From Bacteroidales bacterium (GTDB lineage Bacteria; Bacteroidota; Bacteroidia; Bacteroidales; UBA12077), in assembly GCA_018334675.1 (NCBI GenBank), contig JAGXLL010000009.1:1-64000 (forward strand): DNA of 64,000 bases, in the 5' to 3' direction. A model generated the notes under the pieces. It was given only the letters and a program-made list of their open reading frames with translations. It was not told where the DNA came from and did not search any database. A program made the translations under genes and the position numbers. The first letter of the stretch is position 1. Every line of letters starts with the position of its first letter. Of the stretch, positions 53,163-61,293 are shown one piece after another.

Positions 53163-54263
53163 ATGCCCGAAAAAAGGATATTCTCCTGGATAGGTTTTTT
53201 GTTGTGTCTGATGTTGACGATGCCGGGTATAACACGTAGCCAGGGGCATGCAGCTTTCACCAATTTTCGCAGCCATTTCTATGTTTTTGATAAAGGCCAT
53301 TTCAGACAACTGGAACACCTTCCCATCCTGTCTAATCAGGTGGCTAAATGGGGTGTGGCTTACCAGCGCAACGACGGGGCCCTGATGGTCTACCACAACG
53401 GGGTGAAAAACAAATTGTCTGAGATCGTCGAGGATTATCAAATTACCGATGGATTGCTGGTTTATACCTATAACAATACCCTTTTTGTCTATGAAGGCAG
53501 GGACAAGACCATCCTATCCATGAATGCCCCCCGCTATGAGGCCGATGAAAACCTGGTGGCCTATTATGATGAGATCGATAAGATGTTCAAGGTCTATTAC
53601 AAAGGCAAGATCTTCGATGTGGAAAGCGCCCTCTCCAATCCGCCTGTCTCTGATTTCAAAACAGGCGACAACATGGTGGCTTACCTCGACCCCAACAACT
53701 ACCTCCAGGCCTTTTTTGAAGGGGCTACCCGCCGGCTAATGCTGGCCCAGGGCAGGCCTTCCTATGAGGTCGACCGCAACCTGGTGGTGTATTATGATGT
53801 CACCCGGTCTACCCTTCAGCTGTTCCACCTTTATGGACAAAGGCAGCTGTCCACTTTCCGCCCGATATCATACAAAGTAGCCGATGAGCGCGTGGCTTTC
53901 GTCGATAACGAGGGTAGTTTCCGGTTGTATGAAAATGATCAGATCAAAACCCTCAGCACTTTGACTCCCGATTTTTATGCGCTGCGCGACAGCTTGCTGA
54001 TATACGGCCAGCAGAATGAACTGATGGCCTATTACGACGGCGAGATCCGGCGGCTGGAAAACTTTATCCCTGCTAAGATGGAGTATGGCTTCAATACCAT
54101 GGCTTACCTGAATGAGCGCAATCACCTGCGGGTATTTCAGGGAGGTGAGCTGAAAACCGTCTCCTATGAACCGGTCAACCGCTTCGAGGTGTTCTGGGAT
54201 GTGGTGTGGTTCAACGTCGGGGTCAACAGCAACAAGGTCTACTACAACGGGAAGATTTACTAA
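53163..54263 (+). CDS. Exported protein with nine tandem propeller-like repeats
   Basis: A 366-residue protein with a signal peptide (about 1-26). The rest is eight to nine repeats of 38-45 residues with the pattern (V/L)(A/V)YxD...(L/F)xVYYxGxxxxL: for example LVYTYNNTLFVYEGRD, VAYYDEIDKMFKVYYKGK, VAYLDPNNYLQAFFEG, VVYYDVTRSTLQLFHL, VAFVDNEGSFRLYEND, MAYLNERNHLRVFQGG and a last partial copy VNSNKVYYNGKIY. It would fold as a beta-propeller or solenoid. I do not recognise a named family. The start is 7 bases from the peptidase stop, so the pair is likely cotranscribed and the protein may guide or inhibit the peptidase. Confidence 0.7.
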   Translation: MPEKRIFSWIGFLLCLMLTMPGITRSQGHAAFTNFRSHFYVFDKGHFRQLEHLPILSNQVAKWGVAYQRNDGALMVYHNGVKNKLSEIVEDYQITDGLLVYTYNNTLFVYEGRDKTILSMNAPRYEADENLVAYYDEIDKMFKVYYKGKIFDVESALSNPPVSDFKTGDNMVAYLDPNNYLQAFFEGATRRLMLAQGRPSYEVDRNLVVYYDVTRSTLQLFHLYGQRQLSTFRPISYKVADERVAFVDNEGSFRLYENDQIKTLSTLTPDFYALRDSLLIYGQQNELMAYYDGEIRRLENFIPAKMEYGFNTMAYLNERNHLRVFQGGELKTVSYEPVNRFEVFWDVVWFNVGVNSNKVYYNGKIY

Positions 54264-54280
54264 TAACCAGCGGATTATCC

Positions 54281-54356
54281 AGCGCTTAGCGCAGCGCTAA
54301 GCGCTGAAAATGTACGAAAACGAACAATCCAGGCGCTTAGCGCTGCGCTAAGCGCT
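54281..54356. repeat. Composite palindromic repeat, copy 3 (full element)
   Basis: A perfect palindrome with a central A at 54281-54305 (12-base arms), then TGTACGAAAACGAACA (54311-54326), then a palindrome with a central T and 11-base arms (54333-54343 and 54345-54355). The A-type and T-type palindromes are reverse complements, so the whole element is also one long inverted repeat. It lies between the convergent ends of the propeller-like gene and lplA. Confidence 0.88.
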
Positions 54357-54364
54357 GAAAATTA

Positions 54365-55348
54365 TTAAAACATTCCGGCGATGAATTCCTCCTTATCCAC
54401 CGAGTGGAAATATTTATTAAAGTCGATGCCGTTAAGCTTTTCTTTTATTTTTTGATGCTCGTGGGGAACATCTTTGAGCATTTCTTCTATCTCGCCGGTA
54501 TCCAGGGTATTGAAGAAATCCCCGTAGATCTTTACATCTTGCATGATCCCATTTTGAACGTCGATGTGGAACTCAATGTTACCCCCGTTGGTTTTCACCA
54601 TTTTCTCAAAGTTATACTTGGGGGAGCTGCCGAAATTCCATTCCCAGGTATCGTATTTTTCTTCCTTCAGGCGGTTGATGTTGCGGCGGTCTTCTTCGGT
54701 ATATTGATACAGGCGGGCGTCTTCATGGGTCTCCAGGATGTGTTCCATGATCCGGTCACGAAATTCCAGCACATCCATCTCTTCTTCCATGAAGTCCTTG
54801 ATGTTGCCTACCCGGCTTTTTACCGATTTTACGGCTTTGTCCCTGAACTTGAGGGGGTTTACCTTTAGGGCGTTGGAAAGATCCGACATCACGGAGGAGT
54901 ACAACAGGGTGCCGTGATGCTGAACCCGGTTGCCATGAATATTTTGGGCGTTGCCCGATACCTTCCTGCCATCGATAACAATATCGTTGCGGCCTTCGAA
55001 GTTCGCATTCAGGCCCATGGTTCTGAGCACATCAATAATGGGTTGGGTATACTGGCTGAAATCCACTTTGCTTTCTTTTTTGTCGACATTTTTGATGAAG
55101 GTGAAATTCAGATTACCCAGGTCGTGGAAGACGGCACCACCGCCTGAAAGTCTCCTGACCACGTCGATGTTGTTCTGCTTGATGTAGGGGTAGTTGATCT
55201 CCGCCAGGGTATTCTGATGGTTGCCCACGATAATCGAAGGCCGGTTCCTCCAAAGCATGAAGCAATTGTCGGAAAAGTTCCTGACTACATACTCTTCAGC
55301 TGCGAGGTTGAAATGGGGGTCGGTATCAGGATTCTTAATGCAGAGCAT
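54365..55348 (-). CDS. lplA: Lipoate-protein ligase A
   Basis: A 327-residue ligase that attaches lipoate to 2-oxoacid dehydrogenases and the glycine cleavage H protein. The lipoate pocket is RRLSGGGAVFHDLGNLNFTF and the catalytic Lys is in GRKVSGNAQNIHG. A C-terminal accessory domain follows. A TTG at 55372 would extend the frame; the ATG at 55348 (MLCIKNPDTDP) is chosen. It follows the PAP2 gene (49-base gap) in a minus-strand set hpt-obg-PAP2-lplA. Confidence 0.92.
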   Translation of the reverse strand: MLCIKNPDTDPHFNLAAEEYVVRNFSDNCFMLWRNRPSIIVGNHQNTLAEINYPYIKQNNIDVVRRLSGGGAVFHDLGNLNFTFIKNVDKKESKVDFSQYTQPIIDVLRTMGLNANFEGRNDIVIDGRKVSGNAQNIHGNRVQHHGTLLYSSVMSDLSNALKVNPLKFRDKAVKSVKSRVGNIKDFMEEEMDVLEFRDRIMEHILETHEDARLYQYTEEDRRNINRLKEEKYDTWEWNFGSSPKYNFEKMVKTNGGNIEFHIDVQNGIMQDVKIYGDFFNTLDTGEIEEMLKDVPHEHQKIKEKLNGIDFNKYFHSVDKEEFIAGMF

Positions 55349-55397
55349 AACAGAAAGGTTTGGATTTGTCAATGAATGTTAGAAGATATCAACAAAT

Positions 55398-55976
55398 TCA
55401 ACCATAAAATGTTTTTTTTAGATAGCGGTTTCCCAGACAGAAATAGAGCTGGAAAACCGGATATCCCAGTACAATTCCCAACAGGGCGCCCCCGATAATG
55501 TCCAGGGGATAGTGAACGCCCAGGTAGATGCGGCTATAGGAAACGACGGCCGCCCAGATGAAGATCGCCCAGCTGTAGTAGCGGTTCTTGAAGAGTTTGC
55601 TGGTGAAGAAGGCCATGGCAAAAGTATTGGCTGCATGGGAAGAAACAAAGCCAAAATCCCCGCCCCGGTATCCGCTCACGGTATGAACGAGGTCTTTGAT
55701 CTGAGGATTGTGGGTAGGGCGAAATCTTTCAAACACTTCCTTAAATGCCTTCACTGAGATCTGATCGGAGAGGGTGATAAGCAGAGCGATAAAAAGCAGG
55801 GTGGCGAGTGCGTTCCATTGGTAACGCCATACCATCACCAGTATGAGTACCCCATAGAAAGGATACCAGAATTCTTTTTCACTGACTTCGTACATGATGA
55901 TGTCCCAGGTAGGTGCATGCAGCCCGTTAAGAAAAAGCAACAGTTTGGTGTCCAGTTCCAGTAAAAATTCAAGCAT
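55398..55976 (-). CDS. PAP2-family membrane phosphatase
   Basis: A 192-residue polytopic protein. The three PAP2 motifs are seen as KEVFERFRP (K-x6-R-P form), GFVSSHAANTFAM (SSHA in place of the common PSGH) and YSRIYLGVHYPLDIIGG (SR-x5-H-x3-D). It likely removes phosphate from undecaprenyl diphosphate, phosphatidylglycerol phosphate or a similar lipid on the outer side of the inner membrane. The substrate cannot be told. It overlaps no other gene; 13 bases follow obg. Confidence 0.85.
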   Translation of the reverse strand: MLEFLLELDTKLLLFLNGLHAPTWDIIMYEVSEKEFWYPFYGVLILVMVWRYQWNALATLLFIALLITLSDQISVKAFKEVFERFRPTHNPQIKDLVHTVSGYRGGDFGFVSSHAANTFAMAFFTSKLFKNRYYSWAIFIWAAVVSYSRIYLGVHYPLDIIGGALLGIVLGYPVFQLYFCLGNRYLKKTFYG

Positions 55977-55989
55977 ACCAAAAGAAAAA

Positions 55990-56979
55990 TTATTTATTGA
56001 GCTCCTCCCATATCAGATCTTTCATTTGGGCAATACCTTCCTGGGTGATGGAAGAGATGAAGACCCAGGGGATATCGGGCAGATCCTGCTGCAGGAGCTC
56101 TTTGAGTTCCGCATCGAGCAGGTCGCTTTTGCTTATGGCCAGCATTCTTCGTTTGTCGAGTAATTCCGGGTTGTATTGTTTGAGTTCGTTGAGCAGGGTC
56201 CGGTATTCCTTGTGAATATCCTCGCTGTCGGCCGGGACCATGAACAACAGCAGGGCATTTCTTTCGATGTGCCGGAGGAACCTTAGTCCCAGGCCTTTGC
56301 CTTTGTGGGCGTTTTCAATGATACCCGGTATATCGGCCATCACGAAGGATTTAAGATCGCGGTATTCGATCATCCCCAGGTTAGGTTCCATGGTGGTGAA
56401 GGGGTAGTCAGCTATCTTAGGCCTGGCAGCGGATATGGCCGAGAGCAGGGTGGACTTGCCGGCATTGGGGTAACCTACCAGGCCAACATCGGCAAGTACT
56501 TTGAGTTCCAGAACATACCAATCCTCTCCGCCTTCCTCGCCGGGCTGGGCATGTCGCGGTGACTGGTTGGTGGAGGATTTGAAATGGACGTTGCCCAGTC
56601 CGCCCCTTCCGCCTTCCAGCAAAATCTTCTCTTCATCGTGGTGCAGGATCTCAAAGATCTTTTCTCCGCTCTCAGCCTTTTTGGCTACTGTGCCCAGGGG
56701 AACTTCCAGCACCCGGTCCTTCCCGCTCGCCCCGGTACTGCGCGACCCGCCGCCGGGCTTACCGTGCTCGGCGAGCACATGCTTGTTGTATTTCAGGTGT
56801 AAAAGGGTCCAGAGATTCTGGTTGCCCCGCAGGATGATGTGGCCCCCCCGGCCCCCGTCACCGCCATCGGGCCCGCCTTTGGGAACGAACTTCTCCCGGC
56901 GGAAATGTACGGACCCGGCACCGCCATTACCCGAGCGCATAAAAATCTTCACATAATCGACAAAATTTGTTTTCTCCAT
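55990..56979 (-). CDS. obg: GTPase Obg
   Basis: A 329-residue P-loop GTPase bound to the 50S ribosome, involved in ribosome maturation and the stringent response. The glycine-rich Obg fold is at 1-155 ([21 protein letters not shown]), then the G domain: G1 [16 protein letters not shown]3 [10 protein letters not shown]4 SKSD. There is no C-terminal OCT domain, as usual in Bacteroidota. It lies 20 bases after hpt. Confidence 0.95.
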   Translation of the reverse strand: MEKTNFVDYVKIFMRSGNGGAGSVHFRREKFVPKGGPDGGDGGRGGHIILRGNQNLWTLLHLKYNKHVLAEHGKPGGGSRSTGASGKDRVLEVPLGTVAKKAESGEKIFEILHHDEEKILLEGGRGGLGNVHFKSSTNQSPRHAQPGEEGGEDWYVLELKVLADVGLVGYPNAGKSTLLSAISAARPKIADYPFTTMEPNLGMIEYRDLKSFVMADIPGIIENAHKGKGLGLRFLRHIERNALLLFMVPADSEDIHKEYRTLLNELKQYNPELLDKRRMLAISKSDLLDAELKELLQQDLPDIPWVFISSITQEGIAQMKDLIWEELNK

Positions 56980-56999
56980 GTTGGCAAGCTTCCCGGGAT

Positions 57000-57539
57000 T
57001 TATTCAATCACCTGATAGATGTCTTTTAAGTTTCTGCCCAAACCGTCGTAGTCCAGGCCATATCCCACGATGAAGTCATTGGGTATCTCCATCCCTACAT
57101 AATCCAGGGGGATATATCCCTTGTATACATCGGGCTTGAGTAGAAGGCTGGCTATCTTGAGTTGCCGGGGATTGTACTTATGGATTTGTTCATGGAGCAT
57201 GCGGATGGTCAGGCCCGAGTCAACAATATCTTCCAGCACGATCACATTCCGCCCCGAAAGATCTTCATTCAGTCCGATCAGCTCCTGGACATCGCCCGAT
57301 GAGGTCATACCCTGATAGGAGGCAAACTTGACGAAGGAAAGGTGGGTGTTGATCTGCAATTCCTTGAACAGATCGCTGGTGAACATAAAAGCTCCGTTGA
57401 GGATGCTCAGGAAGACCGGGGTTTCTTCCTCCTTGAAATCACGGCTGATCTCTGCCGCTATTTGTTTGATGCTCTGGTATATGTCTTCGTAGTGGATGTA
57501 AACCTGGAATTGTTTATCCTTCAGCCTGATTTTATTCAT
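57000..57539 (-). CDS. hpt: Hypoxanthine phosphoribosyltransferase
   Basis: A 179-residue purine salvage enzyme. The PRPP motif is [14 protein letters not shown]; the other segments are [11 protein letters not shown] and a C-terminal [17 protein letters not shown]. It makes IMP or GMP from the base and PRPP. It is the first gene of a minus-strand set (hpt-obg-PAP2-lplA) and divergent from purE, so salvage and de novo genes sit back to back with an 89-base gap. Confidence 0.93.
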   Translation of the reverse strand: MNKIRLKDKQFQVYIHYEDIYQSIKQIAAEISRDFKEEETPVFLSILNGAFMFTSDLFKELQINTHLSFVKFASYQGMTSSGDVQELIGLNEDLSGRNVIVLEDIVDSGLTIRMLHEQIHKYNPRQLKIASLLLKPDVYKGYIPLDYVGMEIPNDFIVGYGLDYDGLGRNLKDIYQVIE

Positions 57540-57628
57540 AACACAAAATATATTAAATTTGGGAGTTCAGATAATGCAAATTAAGCAATTAACTCTTTTA
57601 TTAAAAAATTAAAAATTAAAAATTTGAC

Positions 57629-58141
57629 ATGGAGCCACAAGTAAGTATTATCATGGGCAGCACTTCTGACCTGGAAGTCATGGAGAAGGCTGCCAAGATC
57701 CTGGATGAGTTTAAGATTCCATTTGAGTTACAGGCACTATCGGCCCACCGTACACCCGATAAGGTGATGGATTATGCCAAGAATGCACACAAAAGGGGAG
57801 TTAAGGTGATCATTGCCGGAGCAGGAGGAGCTGCGCATTTACCCGGTGTAATCGCATCGATGACCCCGTTGCCGGTCGTTGGCGTGCCCATTCGTTCTTC
57901 TATCTCCATGGATGGCTGGGATTCCATTCTCTCCATTCTGCAAATGCCTCCCGGTATACCGGTGGCCACCGTGGGGATTGATGCAGCGCGCAATGCAGCC
58001 ATTCTGGCCACCCAGATCCTGGCTCCAACGGATCAGAAGATCCTGAATACCGTGGAAAATTTCAAGGCAGGCTTAAATCAGAAGATCGTCAAGGCCAACG
58101 AAGATCTGGCCGAGGTGAAGTACAAGCACAAAACGAACTAA
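57629..58141 (+). CDS. purE: N5-carboxyaminoimidazole ribonucleotide mutase
   Basis: A 170-residue class I PurE of de novo purine synthesis. The signature MGSTSDLEVMEKA, the SAHRTPDKVM region with the catalytic His, and GAGGAAHLPGVIASMTPLPV are all present. Length is normal. Nothing else of the pur pathway is in the window. It is convergent with trpS (10-base gap). Confidence 0.95.
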   Translation: MEPQVSIIMGSTSDLEVMEKAAKILDEFKIPFELQALSAHRTPDKVMDYAKNAHKRGVKVIIAGAGGAAHLPGVIASMTPLPVVGVPIRSSISMDGWDSILSILQMPPGIPVATVGIDAARNAAILATQILAPTDQKILNTVENFKAGLNQKIVKANEDLAEVKYKHKTN

Positions 58142-58151
58142 TAAGAAATTG

Positions 58152-59141
58152 TCAGAATGACTTGATGCCGATGATCTTTCGGACATCGCGGACGGTCCTG
58201 GCCGCTGAGGCGCGGGCTTTTTCCCTTCCCATGGCGGCCACCTTTTTCAGGTACTCCTGGTCGCCATAGATGGCCTTGATCTTTTCCCTCAATGGATCGG
58301 TGAATTCAATGATGTCGCCGGCCAGCTGTTTCTTCATGTCCCCATAGCGGATCCTGGTGGTATTGTATTGCTCCAGGAAATAATCGTAGGTTTCCTTCTC
58401 CGAGACGATCTCCATGAGCTTGAAGATGTTTTTGATGGCCTCGGCCATCTCCTGGTTGGGTTCGGTGGGACCAGCATCGGTGACGGCTTTCATCACCTTC
58501 TTTTTGATTACTTGGGGTTCATCCGACAGGTAAATGGCATTGCCCTCTGTTTTGCCCATTTTCCCTGAGCCGTCCAGTCCCGGCACCTTTACCAGGTCTT
58601 CCCCGAAGTTATAGGGCTCGGGCTCGGGGAAATACTCCTGATTGTACATGTTGTTGAACCTGCGGGCAAAGCGCCTTGTCATCTCCAGGTTCTGTTCCTG
58701 GTCCTTGCCTACCGGTACCTTGGAGGCATGATGAATGATGATGTCGGTGGCCATCAGAACAGGGTAGGTCAGCAAGCCGGCATTGACGTTGTTGGGTTGA
58801 CTGCGCACTTTTTCCTTGAAAGAAGTGGTGCGTTCCAGCTCCCCCACATAAGCGTTCATGTTCATCAGCAGATACAACTCCGGGATTTCAGGTATATCGC
58901 TTTGTATATAGAGGGTGGCCTTTTCCGGGTCGATGCCCGCAGCCAGATATTCCGAGAGGATTTGACGTACGTTTCCGTGCAGATCCTCGGGATTGGGATA
59001 TGTGGTCAAGGAATGATAATCGGCTATAAAAAAATAGCATTCATGTTCCTGCTGCATCCTCACAAAGTTCCTGAGTGCTCCGTAATAGTTCCCCAGATGC
59101 AGGTTCCCTGTTGACCGAATGCCACTGACTACTTTTTCCAT
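58152..59141 (-). CDS. trpS: Tryptophanyl-tRNA synthetase
   Basis: A 329-residue class I synthetase. The HIGH-like motif is GNLHLGNYYGAL and the KMSKS-like motif is GKMGKTEGN. The frame extends to 59216 but the extra 25 residues do not fit the family; ATG at 59141 (MEKVVSGIRSTG) is the normal start. The upstream region holds an 8-base hairpin around a partial copy of the local palindrome (59221-59261), so the leader may be structured. Confidence 0.95.
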   Translation of the reverse strand: MEKVVSGIRSTGNLHLGNYYGALRNFVRMQQEHECYFFIADYHSLTTYPNPEDLHGNVRQILSEYLAAGIDPEKATLYIQSDIPEIPELYLLMNMNAYVGELERTTSFKEKVRSQPNNVNAGLLTYPVLMATDIIIHHASKVPVGKDQEQNLEMTRRFARRFNNMYNQEYFPEPEPYNFGEDLVKVPGLDGSGKMGKTEGNAIYLSDEPQVIKKKVMKAVTDAGPTEPNQEMAEAIKNIFKLMEIVSEKETYDYFLEQYNTTRIRYGDMKKQLAGDIIEFTDPLREKIKAIYGDQEYLKKVAAMGREKARASAARTVRDVRKIIGIKSF

Positions 59142-59220
59142 AGGATTGATTAAGAGTTTAAGTTTGACTATTTTTGCAAAAATATAAAATGTAATTGAAA
59201 ATATGGCTTGCCGCAAAAAG

Positions 59221-59261
59221 AACCCAAAATAAACCCACCGCGCTGCGCTAAGCTTTGGGTT
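59221..59261. repeat. Hairpin enclosing a partial copy of the palindromic repeat
   Basis: AACCCAAA (59221-59228) pairs with TTTGGGTT (59254-59261). The loop holds GCGCTGCGCTAAGC (59240-59253), which matches the middle and right part of the T-type palindrome. It lies 80 bases upstream of trpS, between divergent genes. Confidence 0.6.
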
Positions 59262-59370
59262 TGACGGTTTGCCAGGTGATGGTAATGCATCTGCTTACCG
59301 GGTATGGCAGCCGGATCAATTTAGCGGATGATAAAATACAATAACAGGTTTATAAACGTTAATTTACAAT

Positions 59371-59622
59371 ATGATTACGTTAATTAAAATCTTTTTCTTT
59401 TTTGTTCTGCTGGTATTTGTAGGAGGAATGGTTGCCAGGTATTTCATGAGGCGTTTTTTCAGGAAGATGCAGAACAATATGAATCAGCATACGCAAGGCC
59501 AAACAGAGCGTAAGAAGGAGGGTAAGGTCACTATAGAATACGAGAAGGATAAGAAGGGAAAAAAACGCTATAAGGGGGACCAGGGTGACTATATCGACTA
59601 TGAAGAAGTGGATGACCAATGA
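59371..59622 (+). CDS. DUF4834-like small membrane protein
   Basis: An 83-residue protein with one N-terminal transmembrane segment (LIKIFFFFVLLVFVGGMVARYF) and a strongly basic then acidic soluble tail (ERKKEGKVTIEYEKDKKGKK, then YIDYEEVDD). The layout is that of the DUF4834 family, found in Bacteroidota, with the tail in the cytoplasm. Function is unknown. It ends at a palindromic repeat. Confidence 0.75.
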   Translation: MITLIKIFFFFVLLVFVGGMVARYFMRRFFRKMQNNMNQHTQGQTERKKEGKVTIEYEKDKKGKKRYKGDQGDYIDYEEVDDQ

Positions 59623-59636
59623 ATAAGGAAACAATC

Positions 59637-59713
59637 AGCGCTTAGCGCAGCGCTAAGCGCTGAAAGATGTTCGAAAACGAACAATACCCACGCTTAGCGC
59701 TGCGCTAAGCGCT
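59637..59713. repeat. Composite palindromic repeat, copy 4 (full element)
   Basis: A perfect 25-base palindrome with a central A (59637-59661), the exact inverted repeat TGTTCG-AAAA-CGAACA (59668-59683), and a second palindrome with a central T and 10-base arms (59691-59700 and 59702-59711). Same order and spacing as at 54281-54356. It lies between the convergent ends of the DUF4834 gene and the dsrE-like gene. Confidence 0.88.
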
Positions 59714-59738
59714 GGTTGTTTCCTGAATTTTTTTCCGG

Positions 59739-60242
59739 TCAGGTAAAGATGATTTGCGCCCCTTCACCGGCGGCTTTTTCATAGAATTCACCTACCGTAA
59801 GGATGCCGCTCACATGTTCGCTCAGATCTTCCTTTCCCACCTTGAACATATCCACGGCCAGCTGGCAGGCATAGACCTCACCGCCACCAGCTGTGATCAT
59901 GTCCATAAACTCATCTACCGGCGGCACGTCCAGCTCATCCATCTGCTTTTTCATCATGTTGGAAACCATCTTCTGGATGCCGGGGATCATACCCAGCAGC
60001 TTAGGCATGCGGGCCCCGTTGGGCATTCTCAGGGCCGGGTTTCCCACGGTGGCTGTTTGGAGTTTGTTCATGCGTTTTTTGATCACCGCATCCAGCCCGA
60101 AGAAGGTGAAAAAGACTTTGGCTTCCTTGCCATCCATCACAGCGCCGTTGGCCAGAACCAGTGCGGCATAGACGTCTTCCAGGTTGCCTTTGGAACAAAT
60201 GACGGATACTTTGTTTATCTTACCTTTTTCCTGATTTTCCAT
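59739..60242 (-). CDS. DsrE/DsrF-like (DrsE_2) sulfur-relay protein
   Basis: A 167-residue cytoplasmic protein with the DsrE fold start VSVICSKGNLEDVYAALVLA and a conserved Cys region VYACQLAVDMF (about 123-133). The long insert (MPKLLGMIPGIQKMV) is typical of the DrsE_2/DsrE2 group. These proteins carry persulfide sulfur between partners. It is the last gene of the sqr-DUF1641-tusE-dsrE run (18-base gap to tusE) and ends at a palindromic repeat. Confidence 0.85.
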   Translation of the reverse strand: MENQEKGKINKVSVICSKGNLEDVYAALVLANGAVMDGKEAKVFFTFFGLDAVIKKRMNKLQTATVGNPALRMPNGARMPKLLGMIPGIQKMVSNMMKKQMDELDVPPVDEFMDMITAGGGEVYACQLAVDMFKVGKEDLSEHVSGILTVGEFYEKAAGEGAQIIFT

Positions 60243-60260
60243 GATAATAGGTTTTATAGG

Positions 60261-60572
60261 TTAAACACAGCTGGTGGGTTTGGGAATACCGGCTATTTTG
60301 GAGGCCTTTTTCAGGGGTCCGCCGGGGAAGAGCTTGTAAAAGCCCTTGATGTCGGTAATGCCTGATTTACCCACCTTGCGGATGGTCAGGTTGGCTCCTT
60401 CCTGGTACTTTTCACGCAGAAAATTGAGCACCTGGAAGTGCTCATCGCCCAGCTCAATGCCTTCTTCCCGGGCAATCTCCCTGGCGATGTCCTCATTCCA
60501 TTGATTGAAGTCTTGCAGGTAACCTTCGTCGGTTACTTCTAAATTTTTTCCTGCTAATGTTTTCTGTGCCAT
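60261..60572 (-). CDS. TusE/DsrC-family sulfur-carrier protein
   Basis: A 103-residue protein. The N-terminal LEVTDEGYLQDFNQWNEDIA and the C-terminal end (GIPKPTSCV) match TusE/DsrC. The conserved penultimate Cys is present, but the upstream Cys used in a disulfide in DsrC (11 residues before) is a Ser (KKASKIAG). So only one sulfur-carrying Cys remains, as in TusE-like carriers. A frame extends to 60704 but the ATG at 60572 gives the family's length. Its gene lies between DUF1641 and dsrE. Confidence 0.9.
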   Translation of the reverse strand: MAQKTLAGKNLEVTDEGYLQDFNQWNEDIAREIAREEGIELGDEHFQVLNFLREKYQEGANLTIRKVGKSGITDIKGFYKLFPGGPLKKASKIAGIPKPTSCV

Positions 60573-60583
60573 AATATTGATTT

Positions 60584-61282
60584 TTATTGTTTGGTTGATT
60601 GATGTGATTTTGTTTGTTGATTTGAGAGTTTCTTCATAAAAGTGATCATGAAACCCATGCCTTTTTTCATTTCGGGAGAGCGCATCTCCTTGAATGTTTT
60701 CCACAGGGAATATTCCTTTATTTCGCTGAAGTCTGTTTCCTGATAGGTATTGACCGCATTGTTCAGGGCCCTGAGCATGTCGGGCTGGGTGATGTTGTGA
60801 ATGGTTTCCAGGATGACAGGGATATTTTCTGCCAGTTCCCGGAGCTCTTCAGGTGAATAGTTGCGCACGATGGTATCCATGATGCGGGTGGATTCCCTGA
60901 GAAAATCGAAATAGCCTTTCTGTTCCATCTCATGGAATTTGTGGATCACATCCACCCCTACTTCGTTCACAATAGGGCCGGCATCTTTGGTCAGATCCAC
61001 CATACTTTCAAAGGTCTCGAGCATCTGGTTGAAGTTGTCCACATTGCGAAGCATACGCAGGGACAGATTTTTCAGGTCATCAACATTGACCTCAATGTCC
61101 CTTTTGTCCAGTTCGTCCACCGTGCTTTGAAAGGCATCTTTTCCTATGATGGACAGATCATCGGCCAGATCGTTGAGACTTTCGCGCTGCAGGCGTTGTT
61201 CATTGACATGGTTCAGCACCTGGTCCAGCTTCTGGTTGATCTCGTTGATCTGCTTTTGTAAATCTTGATTGTTTTCAGCCAT
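60584..61282 (-). CDS. DUF1641 protein
   Basis: A 232-residue, largely helical protein with a coiled-coil start (LQKQINEINQKLDQVLNHVN). The central part (GPIVNEVGVDVIHKFHEMEQ, then RIMDTIVRNYSPEELRELAE) matches DUF1641. Such proteins are found beside formate dehydrogenases and SQR-like flavoproteins. No Cys or obvious catalytic residue is seen. It lies 11 bases after the SQR-like gene. A scaffolding or quinone-site role is only a suggestion. Confidence 0.85.
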   Translation of the reverse strand: MAENNQDLQKQINEINQKLDQVLNHVNEQRLQRESLNDLADDLSIIGKDAFQSTVDELDKRDIEVNVDDLKNLSLRMLRNVDNFNQMLETFESMVDLTKDAGPIVNEVGVDVIHKFHEMEQKGYFDFLRESTRIMDTIVRNYSPEELRELAENIPVILETIHNITQPDMLRALNNAVNTYQETDFSEIKEYSLWKTFKEMRSPEMKKGMGFMITFMKKLSNQQTKSHQSTKQ

Positions 61283-61293
61283 AGTGTATGCTT

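Noticed and set aside
51533-53263. Long open frame (576 residues) antisense to the M28 peptidase
   Set aside because: It is a shadow of the M28 gene; the sense frame has all catalytic motifs and a lipobox. The antisense product has no recognisable domain.
54281-59713. CRISPR array from the repeated palindromes
   Set aside because: Copies are kilobases apart, with no regular spacers and no cas genes.
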